DNA from: Xenoacremonium recifei
Taxonomy: Eukaryota; Ascomycota; Sordariomycetes; Hypocreales; Nectriaceae
Length of the DNA stretch: 52,442 bases
Assembly (NCBI GenBank): GCA_012184525.1
Contig: WOFQ01000101.1
Location: forward strand, 1 to 52,442
Direction of reading: 5' to 3'
Position 1 is the stretch's first letter; the number at the start of each line of letters is the position of its first letter. The translations under genes were made by a program, and so were the position numbers. Of the stretch, positions 10,198 to 21,251 are shown piece by piece. The notes under the pieces were generated by a model that saw only the letters and a program-made list of their open reading frames with translations, ran no database searches and had not been told where the DNA came from.

Positions 10198-11991
10198 TGA
10201 AAGTTATTTATAGGGAGTCTCCCTGTTCTATTTCTGGCTCTCTGCCTAATGTGCCAAGTACCACGCGCATTGGCGTCCAACACAGCTCTCTGCGGCCCCG
10301 CACCGTGGTTGCCAGTCCATCTAAGCATAAGATCGGGAATATTCGCTTAGCACGGCAGCGCAACAAAAGGACACATAAATGGGAAATTTAACCTGCTCCT
10401 CCGCTAATGGTTTCACCCTTTCCTGGCCTTCAATAAAAATGGGAAAATAAGAAAAGAGCCAAACAACACGATCAGCATCTATCGCAGAACTCGAGATAGT
10501 TGTCTGCACCTTTAATGATCAAGAAGTTACACGTAATCATGCAAGATAAAAGAAAGAAAAGGGGTGCCGGGTTAGTCGAGATTGGAAACGCCAGCTTACG
10601 CTGAAGCATGCAAATAACATCATCTCTCAGCCATGCCAAGCCACTTACCTCAAGAAGAAGTCAGACCTAAGGAGCAGCACCAGGGAGTTTTGGTCAATTT
10701 TCAATACCTGAAAGAAAGCCGTACGCGGACAGCTATTACCTAGGAACCACGAAGTCATATTCACAATGGCAGCGACACGCCTAAAGGTAGAATCAACACT
10801 ACACCATACGACATAGAAATTTGGAACACCGGTTGGGAAAGATCCTTGGTGTAGTCTCGTCAAGGCAGCTGAAGCTATGGTCAAGATCTCGGAAAAGTGA
10901 TGTAGAGCGTAATTAGCGTGCTAAAGAGCCCCGATCTTTCTTAAGTTAATAGAGGCGGAGGATCGAGTCATTGGGGTTGTTTGAGAGAGGCTGGCAGGAA
11001 ATTTTGTAAAGCTTCTCCTTACCAAAACGAAAATTTTGGGATGGACCACACGGTGCCTAAGCCACATGATGGATGGCCGAGAACTGCACTGGAGGTATAA
11101 TACGCTTATTCTATTGCGAGAAAAGAAGACAGTGTGACATCAAATTTGTTCTGAGGGTTGCGCGATTTCTTGCCTGCTTTCTCACCGCGATGATATGATT
11201 TTTTTTCCTGATTGGCGTCAGTCACATGATGTGAACCAATCGGACTTCGCGTCCCTGCTATATAAATAATATCAAATGAATTAAATATTGTCAGTTTTTC
11301 AACAGGTATTATTTGCTGTATTTCATTCTTTGGATGTCTTTGACTCCAGCAGGTATTTGTGGTAGATAGACAAACCCTGTGACACATTTTTTTTAGCATC
11401 ATTGGTGGGCTTCATGGCGATAAGCGAAGAAGACAATCGGGACATGTCACATGTAGGTAGTAGTTTTGTTGTTGAAGAAATCAGACTTGCAGAGCTTTAG
11501 ATTTTAAAATCCAACATGCCTCACTCTTTTTGGACTGAAATGTCCCATATGTTCTGGAGCGTTATTTACTTTCTACGAGCAAAGGTTGGAGACTTAAGGC
11601 TCACGGCTGATTTTTGAGATATTTTATGCAATATTGAAGTAGTAGCTGAAGGATGAAGTGATGATGAAAGACGACTTATTATTTGTATTTAGCTCATGCA
11701 TGATGCCAATTCTCGTTAAATTTTGGGATGTCGAGTTGCTTTTATTGTTGCCTGGAAAGTCTTCAACAAGATGTATGGATGCGAAACGTTCGAGATTTCG
11801 GTGTCCCGATCATTTGACATCTTCTGCACCGTCACTCATAAGCTGTTACCTCGGACCATGTAAAGTAGGACAGGGCTGCGGAGACTGAGTTCGAAGTAAA
11901 GACTTTTGGAGTTGAGCATTATGCGTGCTCTCAATGTCAATCATGCGGCAGGAGATCTGATGGTATGCTGCATTTCTGAAGCGAGGACGGG

Positions 11992-12024
11992 GCGAGAACT
12001 GTGTTCTCGCGGACGGAACACAGT
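11992..12024. promoter_or_regulatory. Two overlapping, mutually exclusive palindromes
   Basis: GCGAGAAC (11992-11999) and GTTCTCGC (12003-12010) are a perfect inverted repeat around TGT. ACTGTGTTC (11998-12006) is also a perfect inverted repeat of GAACACAGT (12016-12024). The two share the central GTTC, so only one hairpin or cruciform can form at a time. They lie about 350 bp upstream of the Zn2Cys6 regulator at 12368. They may be a protein-binding site or a structured leader; I cannot tell which. Confidence 0.6.
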
Positions 12025-12081
12025 CTGGCCTCCTGGGAGGAAATCCATTTCAACTTCGGATAGATGCACTGAACTATGCTG

Positions 12082-12100
12082 ACCAATGGTCATCATTGGT
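12082..12100. promoter_or_regulatory. Inverted pair of CCAAT boxes
   Basis: ACCAATG (12082-12088) and CATTGGT (12094-12100) form a perfect inverted repeat with a 5-bp spacer. Each arm contains a CCAAT box, the site of the Hap/CBC complex in ascomycetes. It is about 270 bp upstream of the regulator ATG. Confidence 0.5.
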
Positions 12101-12254
12101 TGCAACCAGCTTTCGCATTGGTGACGGAAAGTTATCTCCGACGAAGTATGACGAAAGACGTTTTAGTGGGCTTTTGGACCTTCGGCACGAATGATTGACC
12201 TAAAATATTGTTGCCTGAGGCTCAACTTACGGAGAGCCGTTCCGTTTGTCATCA

Positions 12255-12272
12255 CTGGTTCCGCGGAACCAG
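12255..12272. promoter_or_regulatory. 18-bp perfect palindrome with TTCCGCGGAA core
   Basis: CTGGTTCCGCGGAACCAG reads identically on both strands. Its core is an everted CCG/CGG pair with no spacer, the geometry of the TCCGCGGA element bound by yeast Pdr1/Pdr3-type Zn2Cys6 factors. It lies 96 bp before the ATG of the regulator at 12368, and the same core recurs three times before the downstream SDR. Autoregulation is a reasonable inference. Confidence 0.65.
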
Positions 12273-12367
12273 CACGAGCGAGAAATCTTCTCGGTCCCAA
12301 AGTGCAAGTCTGTGTTTTAATTACATCCGAGCTCTTGCCTAAGATTATTGCTCAAAATACTCACCAT

Positions 12368-14135
12368 ATGGAACAACATCGTAATATCCGGAAGAGAAAG
12401 GTACGCTACGCGATGAAAACGGCTCTTCATTGCTGTGTCTAATGTATGATGACGCTGCTCAGGCTTGCGATCTTTGTTACAACAAGAGAATCAAATGCGA
12501 CGGACAGACACCACGATGTTCCCACTGCATTGTATACGAGTCCGAGTGCACGTTCAACGCCACGAGTCGAAAAGTCTCAAATCGCAAACTGAAGCCAAGG
12601 AATGTAGAGACAGACCTTCTATCCCGCGTTCAGAGCCTGGAGACTAGCCTGAACACACTACGCGACAGGTTCGACGGATTTGAACATGTTACATCATCCC
12701 AATTCTCTACGACGACTTCCGAGACCGGAAGCCTTCTTAAAGCGACTTTGTCCGATCGAGAAGTTTCCCAAATACCCATGGTATTGCCGCCATACGAGTT
12801 TGTCGCGTCAATGGTCCGACGGTACTTGTCAACTTCCAATGCTGCACTGCCTCTCTTTCATGACGAGTCTCTCCTCCAGATGGTGGAGAGATGGTTTTCG
12901 GAACCAAAGTCACGAAGTACGATCGTCTGGGCTGCCATAAACGTTGTGCTCGCGCTAGCCCATCATGGTGGTTATGCCTGTGCTGTTCCAAGACCCAGCA
13001 GCCCTGTTGACTTTCTGAATAATGCTCAGTCAGTTCTAACGGCTGTCATTATGGGTGACTTAGACCTTATTAATGTACAAATACTCCTGGGATTGGTGAT
13101 TCTTTTTCAGGGCACAGACAACCTACAACCCGCCAACGTGCTGATTGCGACAGCTCTGAGTCTAGCCCATAGACTTCAACTAAATTCCAGGCGGAGCTCA
13201 GAGCACTTGGAGCCATCTTTATCTGTGCAGCGCTGCCGAGTGTTTTGGATGGCTTATGTGCTTGATCGAGACCTCAGTATGCGAGCTCGAAGATGTCCTA
13301 TCCAGCGCGACGACGACATTGACGTTGAGTTGCCTCCTGACGAGAACCTCTCAATCTTTTGGTTCACGTCAAGCGGGCCTGCTAAAATGAACCTTCTTCG
13401 GATCCGTGTTGAACTTGCCCGAATCCAAGGAAAGATATACGACTGCTTTTTCTCTGTCAAGGCACAGAACGCATCCTCTGAGGAAGTCTCCCACAATGTT
13501 GCTGCACTTTTGGCCTGGTTGGATCGATGGACCGCGGGTATCCCACCAGAGTATGAGGCTTCAGTCTTAGCTACGGCCACTGCACCTCAATTTCCTAGAT
13601 TCTTTGGAGTTGTTTATGCTACGCGTCTCTCATGCCGCAGCCTCCTTGTACAAGCCCACATGATGAATTCGCAGTGGATTAGGACTTTACAAGTATATGG
13701 GGCAAAGGCAATAGAGGGTGATTATAATTGTCAAGCTCCAGTACCCAAACACTGGCAAATACTCGTGGAGGAGTCTCGGAGCTATATGCAATTGTTTCGG
13801 AGTATCTCTTCGAAAGACTCATCATTCATTTGGTATGTAATGACTATTCATCTCTTGAAACAAGTCAACAGCCTCTACTTGAACTTCTGGTGCTGACGAT
13901 ATCTTCTCAACCCTCTAGGATGACGATATGTCCCTACATCACTGGTCTATTTTCCCTTATAGCAAACATCATATTCTATCCAGATCACGCGTATCTCAGT
14001 ACTGACAAAGAAGAAATAGAGGCAGCGTTTCTTTTTGTCGACCAAGTTGTGAAGGAGACGGGCGCGGACGTGTTAAGCAACGTGTATGAAGCATGCAGAA
14101 ATTTTGCCGTCTGTGCATATGCCATATCTAAATGA
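12368..14135 (+). CDS. Zn(II)2Cys6 transcription factor
   Basis: The short first exon (MEQHRNIRKRK) joins across an intron at 12401-12462 to ACDLCYNKRIKC...CSHCIVYESEC, a complete CX2CX6CX6CX2CX6C cluster. This placement is better than the upstream in-frame ATGs because it gives the usual basic lead-in to the zinc cluster. A predicted coiled linker (LLSRVQSLETSLNTL) then a fungal_trans-type middle domain follow (FHDESLLQMVERWF, LSLAHRLQLN, RCRVFWMAYVLDRDLSMRARR). A second intron (~13833-13918) joins SFIW to MTICPYITG; the protein ends ...FAVCAYAISK. It probably controls itself and the SDR at 14845 through shared TTCCGCGGAA sites. The ligand or pathway is not evident. Confidence 0.9.
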
Positions 14136-14455
14136 GACGTGAGCGAGGTTTAAAATGTTTATTCATAAAGTTTAAAGCCAACGGCAATAGTGTACCGATA
14201 GATATTAGTTGTTTAAACGGCGCTGATCAGTCCAAACCCAAGAAACCCGCGCCGGTTCCGTTTTCATATTTACAAGGCAGGATGTTCAACTACCTGGACT
14301 AGCTACCTGCAGGCACTTGATTTGAATACCGAACAAGACCTCGAAAAGAGATGCCATGCTCGCTTTTGTAGCTCATTTCTACGTGACTTAGAAATTCACA
14401 GCACGTACAATCAACACAATGCGCCTAGCAAAAGTATCATAAAAGTGCCTTAATG

Positions 14456-14668
14456 TTCCGCGGAGTACAATCTTTGTCAAAATGACCGTGATTAGTAACA
14501 ACTATCCGTTTTTAAGTTCAACAGGTCGTAGAAATAGACTTGCTTTCGTGACTGTTTGGATTACTCCATAGTTGCGCCACTAACGCAAAGGTTCCGCGGA
14601 AGCTGGAAGCTCCTCTTTTGCTAACCAGGAATAGATATGATGAGAAAATAAGATCTGCTTCCGCGGAA
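14456..14668. promoter_or_regulatory. Three TTCCGCGGA(A) sites upstream of the SDR gene
   Basis: TTCCGCGGA at 14456-14464, TTCCGCGGAA at 14592-14601 and TTCCGCGGAA at 14659-14668. They stand 177-389 bp before the SDR ATG (14845) and repeat the core of the palindrome before the adjacent regulator. Reading by eye, I found no other TCCGCGGA in the window. Confidence 0.65.
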
Positions 14669-14844
14669 AGAATAAACAGGAATTTGTCATTATAGAACAT
14701 CAAAGAACTCCTTAACTGGAACGTTTTGTGGCCACCATAATTCCTATAAGAAGCTGGGACGGGACACACTTCAACCTGTCGATTCCTTTTGAACAAGTCA
14801 GTGAACTCTTTCCATTTATTAAAACCATCTGATTCTTAACTTAA

Positions 14845-15784
14845 ATGACCATGGCAACGTTCAAGGCTTTCCCAGCGCATCTTTCTTTCACGAAAACATG
14901 GCATAGTAAACCTTACCCAGCGATATCGCCTACCAGACCAGAACTTTCGGCTACGACTAAGAACGTTGTCATCACCGGGGGCGGTACGGGAATCGGGAAA
15001 GCGATTGCAATCGCGTTCGCTCAGGCTGGCGCTACATCGATTGCTATTCTAGGAAGACGAATCGACCGTCTTGAGACTGCGACCACAGAAATCATTGCGG
15101 CAGGATCAACCTCCAAGGTTTTATATGAGGTCGCGGATTTAACGAAACGTGCTACTATTGACGAAGCACTGGGAAGAATTGTGCAGAAGGTTGGCAAGAT
15201 CGATGTGTTTGTTTCGAACGCTGGAATGCTGCCTTCAGAGAAATGTCTCCTCGATTTTACCGAGACGGAGTTCCGGAAAGGATTCGAGCTTAATGTTGTC
15301 AGCGCCTTCAACGCAGTCCAGGCATTTGTACCACTTGCAGCACCAGGGGCTATGCTTTTCAATATCTCCTCAGTCATCGGTCACATGGCATATATGCCCG
15401 GCATGTCACTTTATGCCCTTCATAAACTTGCTATTGTCAAAATGATCGACTATGTCGCCGTCGAGAACCCTGACCTGCATGTTGTCCACGTGCATCCAGG
15501 TATTGTCAACACCGAGATCAATGAAGACCGAAGTCTCGGCCAAGACGAACGTAAGACCCTTCACTCACACCATTTCCCTTTCTCACTGCAACAATCGCTA
15601 ACCGGAGGCGGTTCTAGCTGAGTTACCGGGTTGTTTTGTCACTTGGCTGGCGTCACCCGAAGCAAGGTTCTTGAAGGGGAAGCTGGTATGGGTTAACTGG
15701 GACGTAAACGAACTGATCTCTCGATCTCAGGAGATCCAGGACTCTTCTCTATTCACAATTCAATTGGAAGGTGTACCCGCGTAA
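14845..15784 (+). CDS. Classical short-chain dehydrogenase/reductase (SDR)
   Basis: NAD(P)H-dependent oxidoreductase, about 290 aa. The N-terminal extension (~35 aa) precedes the Rossmann fold with TGGGTGIG (TGxxxGxG); GRRIDRLE follows at the end of beta-2, VADLT gives the Asp next to the adenine pocket, and SNAG is the NNAG-type motif. The catalytic site is ISSVIGH...YALHK (Ser, Tyr, Lys). One intron starts after QDE (GTAAGA) and ends near 15618, joining to PELPGCFVTWL and a C-terminus ending QLEGVPA. It follows the Zn2Cys6 gene on the same strand, with three shared palindromic sites in between, so the pair looks like a minimal regulator-enzyme module. The substrate is unknown. Confidence 0.92.
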
Positions 15785-16208
15785 ACGTGGGGACATTTTC
15801 TTAGGGTAATGGGTTGTGGATTTGGTTTCTACGTCGTTCACCAAATCCAACAAGCGTTGAAATAGAATTAATTCTAGAACGTAAATTTCTTCTTAAATCT
15901 TCCCATAATTGCTGTACCTTGAATTACAACGTGGCAAAAGGAATCGCTCCACTACGAACATAACGGTTCACGATCTTGGATGATGAATAGGAGCTCCATC
16001 ATTAGCATGTACTTGATACAGAGCAATCTGTTCAGCTTTTACTAACGTAACTAGAAGCCAAAGTTCACTGTCTGAAGCTATGCTGCGTCTGAAACGGAGA
16101 CTAGTCGCTCTTATAATAAATGATAGCATTACTAAAATATCATCATTCCTGTGCTTAAGGAATCATCTCAGACTTATCTCTCGAGTAGATAATCTTGGAT
16201 GTTTCTCA
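15785..16208. other. Convergent 3' intergenic region
   Basis: The 3' ends of the SDR (+) and the amine oxidase fusion (-) face each other here. The sequence is AT-rich with no ORF or motif I can support. Confidence 0.6.
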
Positions 16209-18159
16209 TCACAGCTTAACCTTGGCCTTTAATGCGTCAATCACTTCCCAGGCGCCTCGATCGCCTGAGGTGATGGCCCCCTCCATATACCCCTTCCATA
16301 AAAACGCTGTTTCAGTGCCCACAAAGTGGAGGTTCTGAAAAGGTTCCCTCAACGCATCACCTAGGCGACCCCAAGTGCCTGGGCCAGGGCAGGGAACTGG
16401 GGCACCACCGCTCCAAGGCTCAGCCATCCAGATGGTCTCCTTAGCCTCGACGTAGTCCCTCACAGCCGCTCGCCCATCACTACCGGAAAGCGTAGCGATT
16501 TGCTCGACAACGGCCTTCCGACGGTCATTTTTTGACAGTTTGGACCATGCGCGGCAGTCATCTCCGACGACAAAGCACGTCAGCGAGTATTGGCTGTCTT
16601 GATCAGATGACGTGTCTCGCGAAAAAGTGACTGGACCGGCGACGCTGCAGAAACCGCCGCTGAGTCCAATGCTACGCCACCAAGGCTGCTTGTATCGGAG
16701 CATGAACTTGGCGTAGTCTCCGAGAAAGGTCGAGTTTGCGTATTCGTCCTTGTCAGCCGGCAAGGGGGGGTCGAAGGTGATGGTGCGGTACAGGGGAGTT
16801 GGGATGGAGACGATGACCTTCTTTGCCTTGAATCTACGACCACCGTACGTCTTGACGATGACCTGGTTGTTTCCGTGCTGTGAGATAGCTTGGACGGGAC
16901 AGTTGAGATACACAGAACCGCCCTCCAAGCTTTCCGCCATCCGGATGGATATTGTCTGATTCCCTGCCGTGATTAAACTTTAGTTCCGTGTTGTCAAGGG
17001 GAGTAAATTCTGGCTCAAAGAAGTCTCACCCTGTCGAAGCCTGAGATACTGGGCACCATGACGATGATCGTTACTCAGGCTATCGAGGCCAAGCCCGCTT
17101 CTGACGTAGTCCAGAAAGTACAATGTACTGATCTCCCTCGCCTCGACCCCGAAGAGTGCAGCTACCAAGATCCTCACGTCATCCCAGCCTGCTGTACCCT
17201 CCTTAAGTCCATTTTGAACTAGCCAGTCCGACAAAGGCATGTCTTGGAACTCGGAGTTACCCTCCTTGACATTGTATATATCTACGCTCGCAGCTGCAGC
17301 ATCGATAACCTGCATGATACTTTGGAAGTCTTTGTCTTTTGGCGTCGACTGATGAGAATGTGTTAGCAAGATTACTGCTTAAAGCGTATGGGAAGGCAAA
17401 GCCTACAAGAAATTTGGCAGCCGACGCGTCAACACGATGCGTTTTACCAGATCGATCCAACAAGACATCCAGCCCCCGCCGATACTGTATGATCGTGTCC
17501 AAACCAAATTTCCGAGCGAGACTGTGAATTTTGGGTTGAGTATTGTTGTTCATCCACGCCGCACCAGCTTCTGTGGTGCTCTCTCCAGGGAGAACCGGCT
17601 TCGACCACGTCTTCCCACCTACCCGGTCGCGGGCTTCAAGTATAATACAAGAATATCCTTTTTGCTGAAGCTCTGTTGCTGCCATAAGGCCGCTAAGACC
17701 GGCTCCCACAACGATCACATCCGTCTCGACTTCGAATTCAGTGGGTGATCTCTCAGGCGGGCAAGGCACCGACGCTATAACATTCATCTCAACTAGGAGA
17801 CCCGGCAAAGCCAGTGCGGAGACAGGGACTAGCGTTGCCGGTACATCATGACCGCCCTCAGCGTCGAAGAACTCGCTGACGAGCCTCGAAACCGTGTTGT
17901 TGTCGGGGTCGTGGTTGACGACGTAAACGGTGCCGCTGATCACGTTTCGCGGCAATGCCCCGGCCGCGGCCAGACACCCACGGATGTTCTTCAGCATGAC
18001 CTTGCACTGACCCTCGAGCGTTGGTGGAATGTTCCCAGACTTGTCGAGCCCGATCTGGCCAGCCGTGTGGATGAGGCGCGCGGGTTCGTCCACGACACTG
18101 ACGTGCGCGTAGCCTTGAGGGTCGTGGATGCTGGGCGGGTTGATGAACTTGGCACTCAT
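16209..18159 (-). CDS. RidA/YjgF domain fused to FAD-dependent amine oxidase
   Basis: About 608 aa from three exons (18159-17407, 17348-17030, 16963-16209). Residues ~1-125 are a RidA/YER057c/UK114 domain: LIHTAGQIGLDKSGN, EGQCKVMLKNIRGCLAAAGA, VSALALPGLLVEM. Residues ~140-608 are a flavin monoamine oxidase: dinucleotide fold VIVVGAGLSGLMAATEL, LEARDRVGGKTWS, substrate-side GAAWMNNNTQ, and the C-terminal FAD site HFVGTETA..WKGYMEGAITSG. I see no Cys at the usual covalent-flavin position, as in A. niger MAO-N. Amine oxidases release imines and RidA proteins hydrolyse imines/enamines, so the fusion could couple both steps. However, the Arg typical of active RidA (PAR-S-C in E. coli) reads PAT-L here, so the N-domain may be binding or structural only. 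Divergent from the Zn2Cys6 gene at 18821. Confidence 0.93.
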
Positions 18160-18349
18160 TATGCTTCCGTGACAATGTAGGGGTGCTATTTCTCTGACTC
18201 AGGGTTAGGTAAGGTGACGAACGAACGGATCGAGATGCGCAAGATGCATATTCGGATTTCGTCAGATATATGTAGTTGTGTCGCTAGACTAGAATTCTCT
18301 AATCCTGCTATTTTAATATCGTATCTCTTTGAGCCGGCTAATGCAGCGT

Positions 18350-18364
18350 GATAAGCGCGTCTAT
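18350..18364 (+). promoter_or_regulatory. GATAAGCGCGTCTAT element, copy 1
   Basis: Exact 15-mer GATAAGCGCGTCTAT in the 661-bp promoter between the amine oxidase fusion (-) and the Zn2Cys6 gene (+). The 5' half fits a GATA-factor site (HGATAR). Identical 15-mers occur at 18713 and 26248. Confidence 0.7.
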
Positions 18365-18712
18365 AACCTTTCTAGTGGACGTGGGCCTTGCGTCGCATCG
18401 GTCTAAAAGACTATGCATCTATTGTTTCACGTCCCCACGCTCTTAATACGTACATCCGATTCCAGCAGCAATCCCGGGCTCTCGAGGTGTTTAGGGGCGA
18501 CTGTCTCGTGTCAGGATCATTGTTGCAACTTGTTTTGAAAGACAGAAACAACGTTGCCAGAGGTTCAGTTCACGCCGTCAATCGATGAGGTATTCATAGT
18601 AAAACCGGCTTTGCCTATTCTAAGAAAACGGAAATGGGCCGCTATCGAGAGACCTGTTAGTAATCTTCAGCGTCATGACTAATTCCAACGTATGTTTCCA
18701 TAATGACAGGCC

Positions 18713-18727
18713 GATAAGCGCGTCTAT
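18713..18727 (+). promoter_or_regulatory. GATAAGCGCGTCTAT element, copy 2
   Basis: Exact repeat of the 15-mer, 108 bp before the ATG of the regulator at 18821 and in the same orientation as copy 1, 363 bp away. It is followed by CTTTATCC, a possible inverted GATA site. Confidence 0.7.
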
Positions 18728-18820
18728 CTTTATCCGGTATATTCTCCCTATCGTCGCATTGTTTCCCCCTACGCCTCCGCATCGACCTTTGGTCACCACG
18801 CAACTTGTTCTTCTTATCCG

Positions 18821-20398
18821 ATGGCTTCGGCTAGAGTCAAGCGGTTCGCCTCGCGCTCCACCACCGGCTGTCTTACCTGCCGCATGCGTCGCAAGAAATG
18901 CGATGAGCGCAAGCCGGATTGCCTGGGGTGCGAGCGAAATCAACTCATGTGTTCATGGGCTGCGGCCAACGAAGGCCCCGTGCGGAGAAGCGAGTCGTGG
19001 CGGAAGCTGATTGCCTCGGGATCTCGCTACCAAACATCATTTGGATCTACATGTTACGCCACTGAAGAGTCGTCGATGTCGGAATTAATAGTCGACGCTC
19101 CCTACTACAAGGCTCGCACCCCCTTCTCCGGTCCGCAGACGGAGGGCCTGGCGCTGCTCTCACCCTCGTCGCCGTGGGCTGGTAGATTCCTGGCCGGCAA
19201 CGCCTCGACAACACTGCTCGGCCACTTCGTCCAGGTCAGCGCACAGCAGCTTTCGGGGCGAGTCAGGCCCGAGAACCCATTCCTCATCCACTTTATTCCA
19301 CTCGCTTACTCTCACGACCATGTTCTCCAAGCCCTTCTTGCCGTCAGCGGTGGTCACCTGTACTATAGTCTTCCACGGTTTGAGGGAGCTACCAGGTCCC
19401 ACTATGCTGTTGCACTTCGTAGCGTCAAACACAGTCTCTCCGGCTGGACGAGCAGGGCCCCGGCCGACATCGTCGCTTTGCTCGCAGCCATCACATTGCT
19501 GTGCATTTTCGAAGTGGTCATTGGCAATACGGACGGGGCCCTGTTTTACCATCTACGTGCGAGCCGGGAGCTTCTTCTCCATTTGCGGAAGCAGCCTTTG
19601 CTCAGCTCTCTGGCCCATGACTTGGACTTCCTGGCTGAGCAGTATGCATTCCTGGCCATTTGTGCCAACATCACTTTGCGAACCGACTTTCCCCTTGATA
19701 GAAGCGTGCCGTTAGATGGGCTCGTTCGATCGCTGGAGAACTTGAATTGTAATACCGCGAGTTACGGCGTCATGTTCGGCCATGCACACCAGCTCTTCGG
19801 TGTGATCCCACGCATTATGCAGAGCGCTCGCCAGACACTTGTTGACGGCATCGACTGCGATATAGCAATCAAAAAGAGCCTCTACGAACGTCAGATCCTA
19901 GACTGGCATCCGGAGCGTCGCCCCTCCCCACCTTCAGGTTTCGAATTACAGAAAGGTGTTCCGCTAACAGGCGACCTTCTTGCTGAGATGGACACGGACT
20001 CGCAAGTCATGGGTCTGATCTATCAGCAAGCTCTTCTCATTTTCCTCGCCTCTGCCTTTGACGACCACCGAAGTCCCTCCCCCGATACAGAGACTCGAAT
20101 CGAGGGCTACCTAGAAGAATTTCTCCAGAGGCTTGATTCCATCCCAAAGGGGTCTCATATGGTGACGACTCTTATGTGGCCCATCTTGATTGCCGGCTCC
20201 TGCATGCGACTCTCAAGCCATCGACGCTCGGTGGCTCGCTTCCTTGCGGAGTCGCCGATCTCAATGTGGAGTTTAAAACGCATCAAGGAGCTCTTGTTCT
20301 GTCTCTGGGACGCCCAGGACGTGGAAAGCTCTATCTACGGCATTTATGGTCTTGAATGCATGATGCGGAGGCAATGCCTCAATATTTGCGTCGGCTAG
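18821..20398 (+). CDS. Zn(II)2Cys6 transcription factor (Fungal_trans_2 type)
   Basis: Single-exon, 525 aa. After a short basic lead the zinc cluster reads GCLTCRMRRKKC...CLGCERNQLMC, CX2CX6CX6CX2CX6C. The region from about residue 125 (LLGHFVQVSAQQL ... NPFLIHFIPLAYSHDHVLQALLAVSGGHL) to the C-terminal ECMMRRQC has the layout of PF11951 (Fungal_trans_2) regulators. The opposite strand is open in places but has no protein-like content. It diverges from the RidA-amine oxidase gene with two GATAAGCGCGTCTAT elements between, so control of amine catabolism is the obvious guess. Its zinc cluster is 20/31 identical to that of the regulator at 37306, which has a related element in its own promoter. 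Confidence 0.93.
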   Translation: MASARVKRFASRSTTGCLTCRMRRKKCDERKPDCLGCERNQLMCSWAAANEGPVRRSESWRKLIASGSRYQTSFGSTCYATEESSMSELIVDAPYYKARTPFSGPQTEGLALLSPSSPWAGRFLAGNASTTLLGHFVQVSAQQLSGRVRPENPFLIHFIPLAYSHDHVLQALLAVSGGHLYYSLPRFEGATRSHYAVALRSVKHSLSGWTSRAPADIVALLAAITLLCIFEVVIGNTDGALFYHLRASRELLLHLRKQPLLSSLAHDLDFLAEQYAFLAICANITLRTDFPLDRSVPLDGLVRSLENLNCNTASYGVMFGHAHQLFGVIPRIMQSARQTLVDGIDCDIAIKKSLYERQILDWHPERRPSPPSGFELQKGVPLTGDLLAEMDTDSQVMGLIYQQALLIFLASAFDDHRSPSPDTETRIEGYLEEFLQRLDSIPKGSHMVTTLMWPILIAGSCMRLSSHRRSVARFLAESPISMWSLKRIKELLFCLWDAQDVESSIYGIYGLECMMRRQCLNICVG

Positions 20399-21251
20399 TA
20401 ACGAGACCCTTGGGTTCATAAAAGTCCCTAGTGCTCCGACATAAGCGAAATGTGTTCGTGAAAATCCGTATAGAGACGCTGGAGGGTCCTAGTTCAAGAG
20501 TGTTTCTTGTCTCTAGTTAGGAATGCCTGTATGGTCCATCTACTACAAAATAGTGGCTTTGAATTGTCAGTTTGGACTGGAAGGTCATCTTTTCTCTCTC
20601 CACTCCGTGCTTAATGCGCTCGTGGATCCATGCCATATGTAGCTTGAGTGCTGTTCGAGTACCCAATTGACCCTCGAGCTTGTCTTATCTGTAGCTCTTC
20701 TATTGCTGCGTAGTCGTTATCCTTCCAGCGCGTATGGGGGTGTGGGCTTGATCGTTGCCTTGAGAATTCTCGATCAAAGTATAAGAGATGCTAGTGAACA
20801 ATTTAGATAGGGAATTCATCTTAAGAGGTGGTTATGTACAATACGCCGACCTCAGAATTTGGGACGGTAGCTTTATTATATGACCACGGCAAAAAGACAA
20901 TGAAACATAACAAATAATTTGCGCAGATAAAACATAAAGGTTATTACTTGATACTAGTCCTCGTCTGGCTTTCTTTTACAGGCTTTATGCTGGAGCGGAT
21001 TGTGTCGCGAGTTGTGCTATTTCTTTTGTTTCGTCTGAAGCTGTGTTTCTCTCTTCTGCCCGGCGGCTTGGACTCTGATAGAAATACTTACGCGTTGTCG
21101 ACAAAGCCCCCTGTAGGTCTTTGGAGATAGGTTAAGCAAATGTAACCGCCTAGTAAATATATCTAAAATCCGGGTTTTCAAGATCCGTTAAATCGTCAAA
21201 GGCGTGTGCGAGTGTTTCGTCCCGCATGTATAGTGCATCTTTACGCGCATT
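20399..21251. other. Convergent intergenic region, no gene seen
   Basis: Between the 3' ends of the regulator (+) and the DAL5-type permease (-). I see only a 60-codon ORF at 20948-21130 with no recognisable content, and AT-rich sequence. Confidence 0.6.

Larger units (their letters stand above)
9773..12367. other. 2.6-kb intergenic region, no supportable gene
   Basis: Only short ORFs without recognisable domains are present on either strand. The AT-rich middle part holds a TATATAAATAA stretch near 11260 and CCAAT motifs. Structured elements (a 17-bp minisatellite and several palindromes) are listed separately; the palindromes crowd the last 400 bp before the regulator at 12368. A few splice-like signals around 10660-10800 could belong to a non-coding transcript, but I cannot support a gene. 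Confidence 0.6.

Noticed and set aside
10645..10884. Minus-strand ORF with splice-like flanks in the 9.8-12.4 kb region.
   Set aside because: No homology or conserved motif; the apparent donors and acceptors do not build a longer frame.
17848..18175. Open frames on the other strand and in another frame within the RidA domain.
   Set aside because: GC-rich coding shadow; the RidA motifs are only in the minus-strand frame called.
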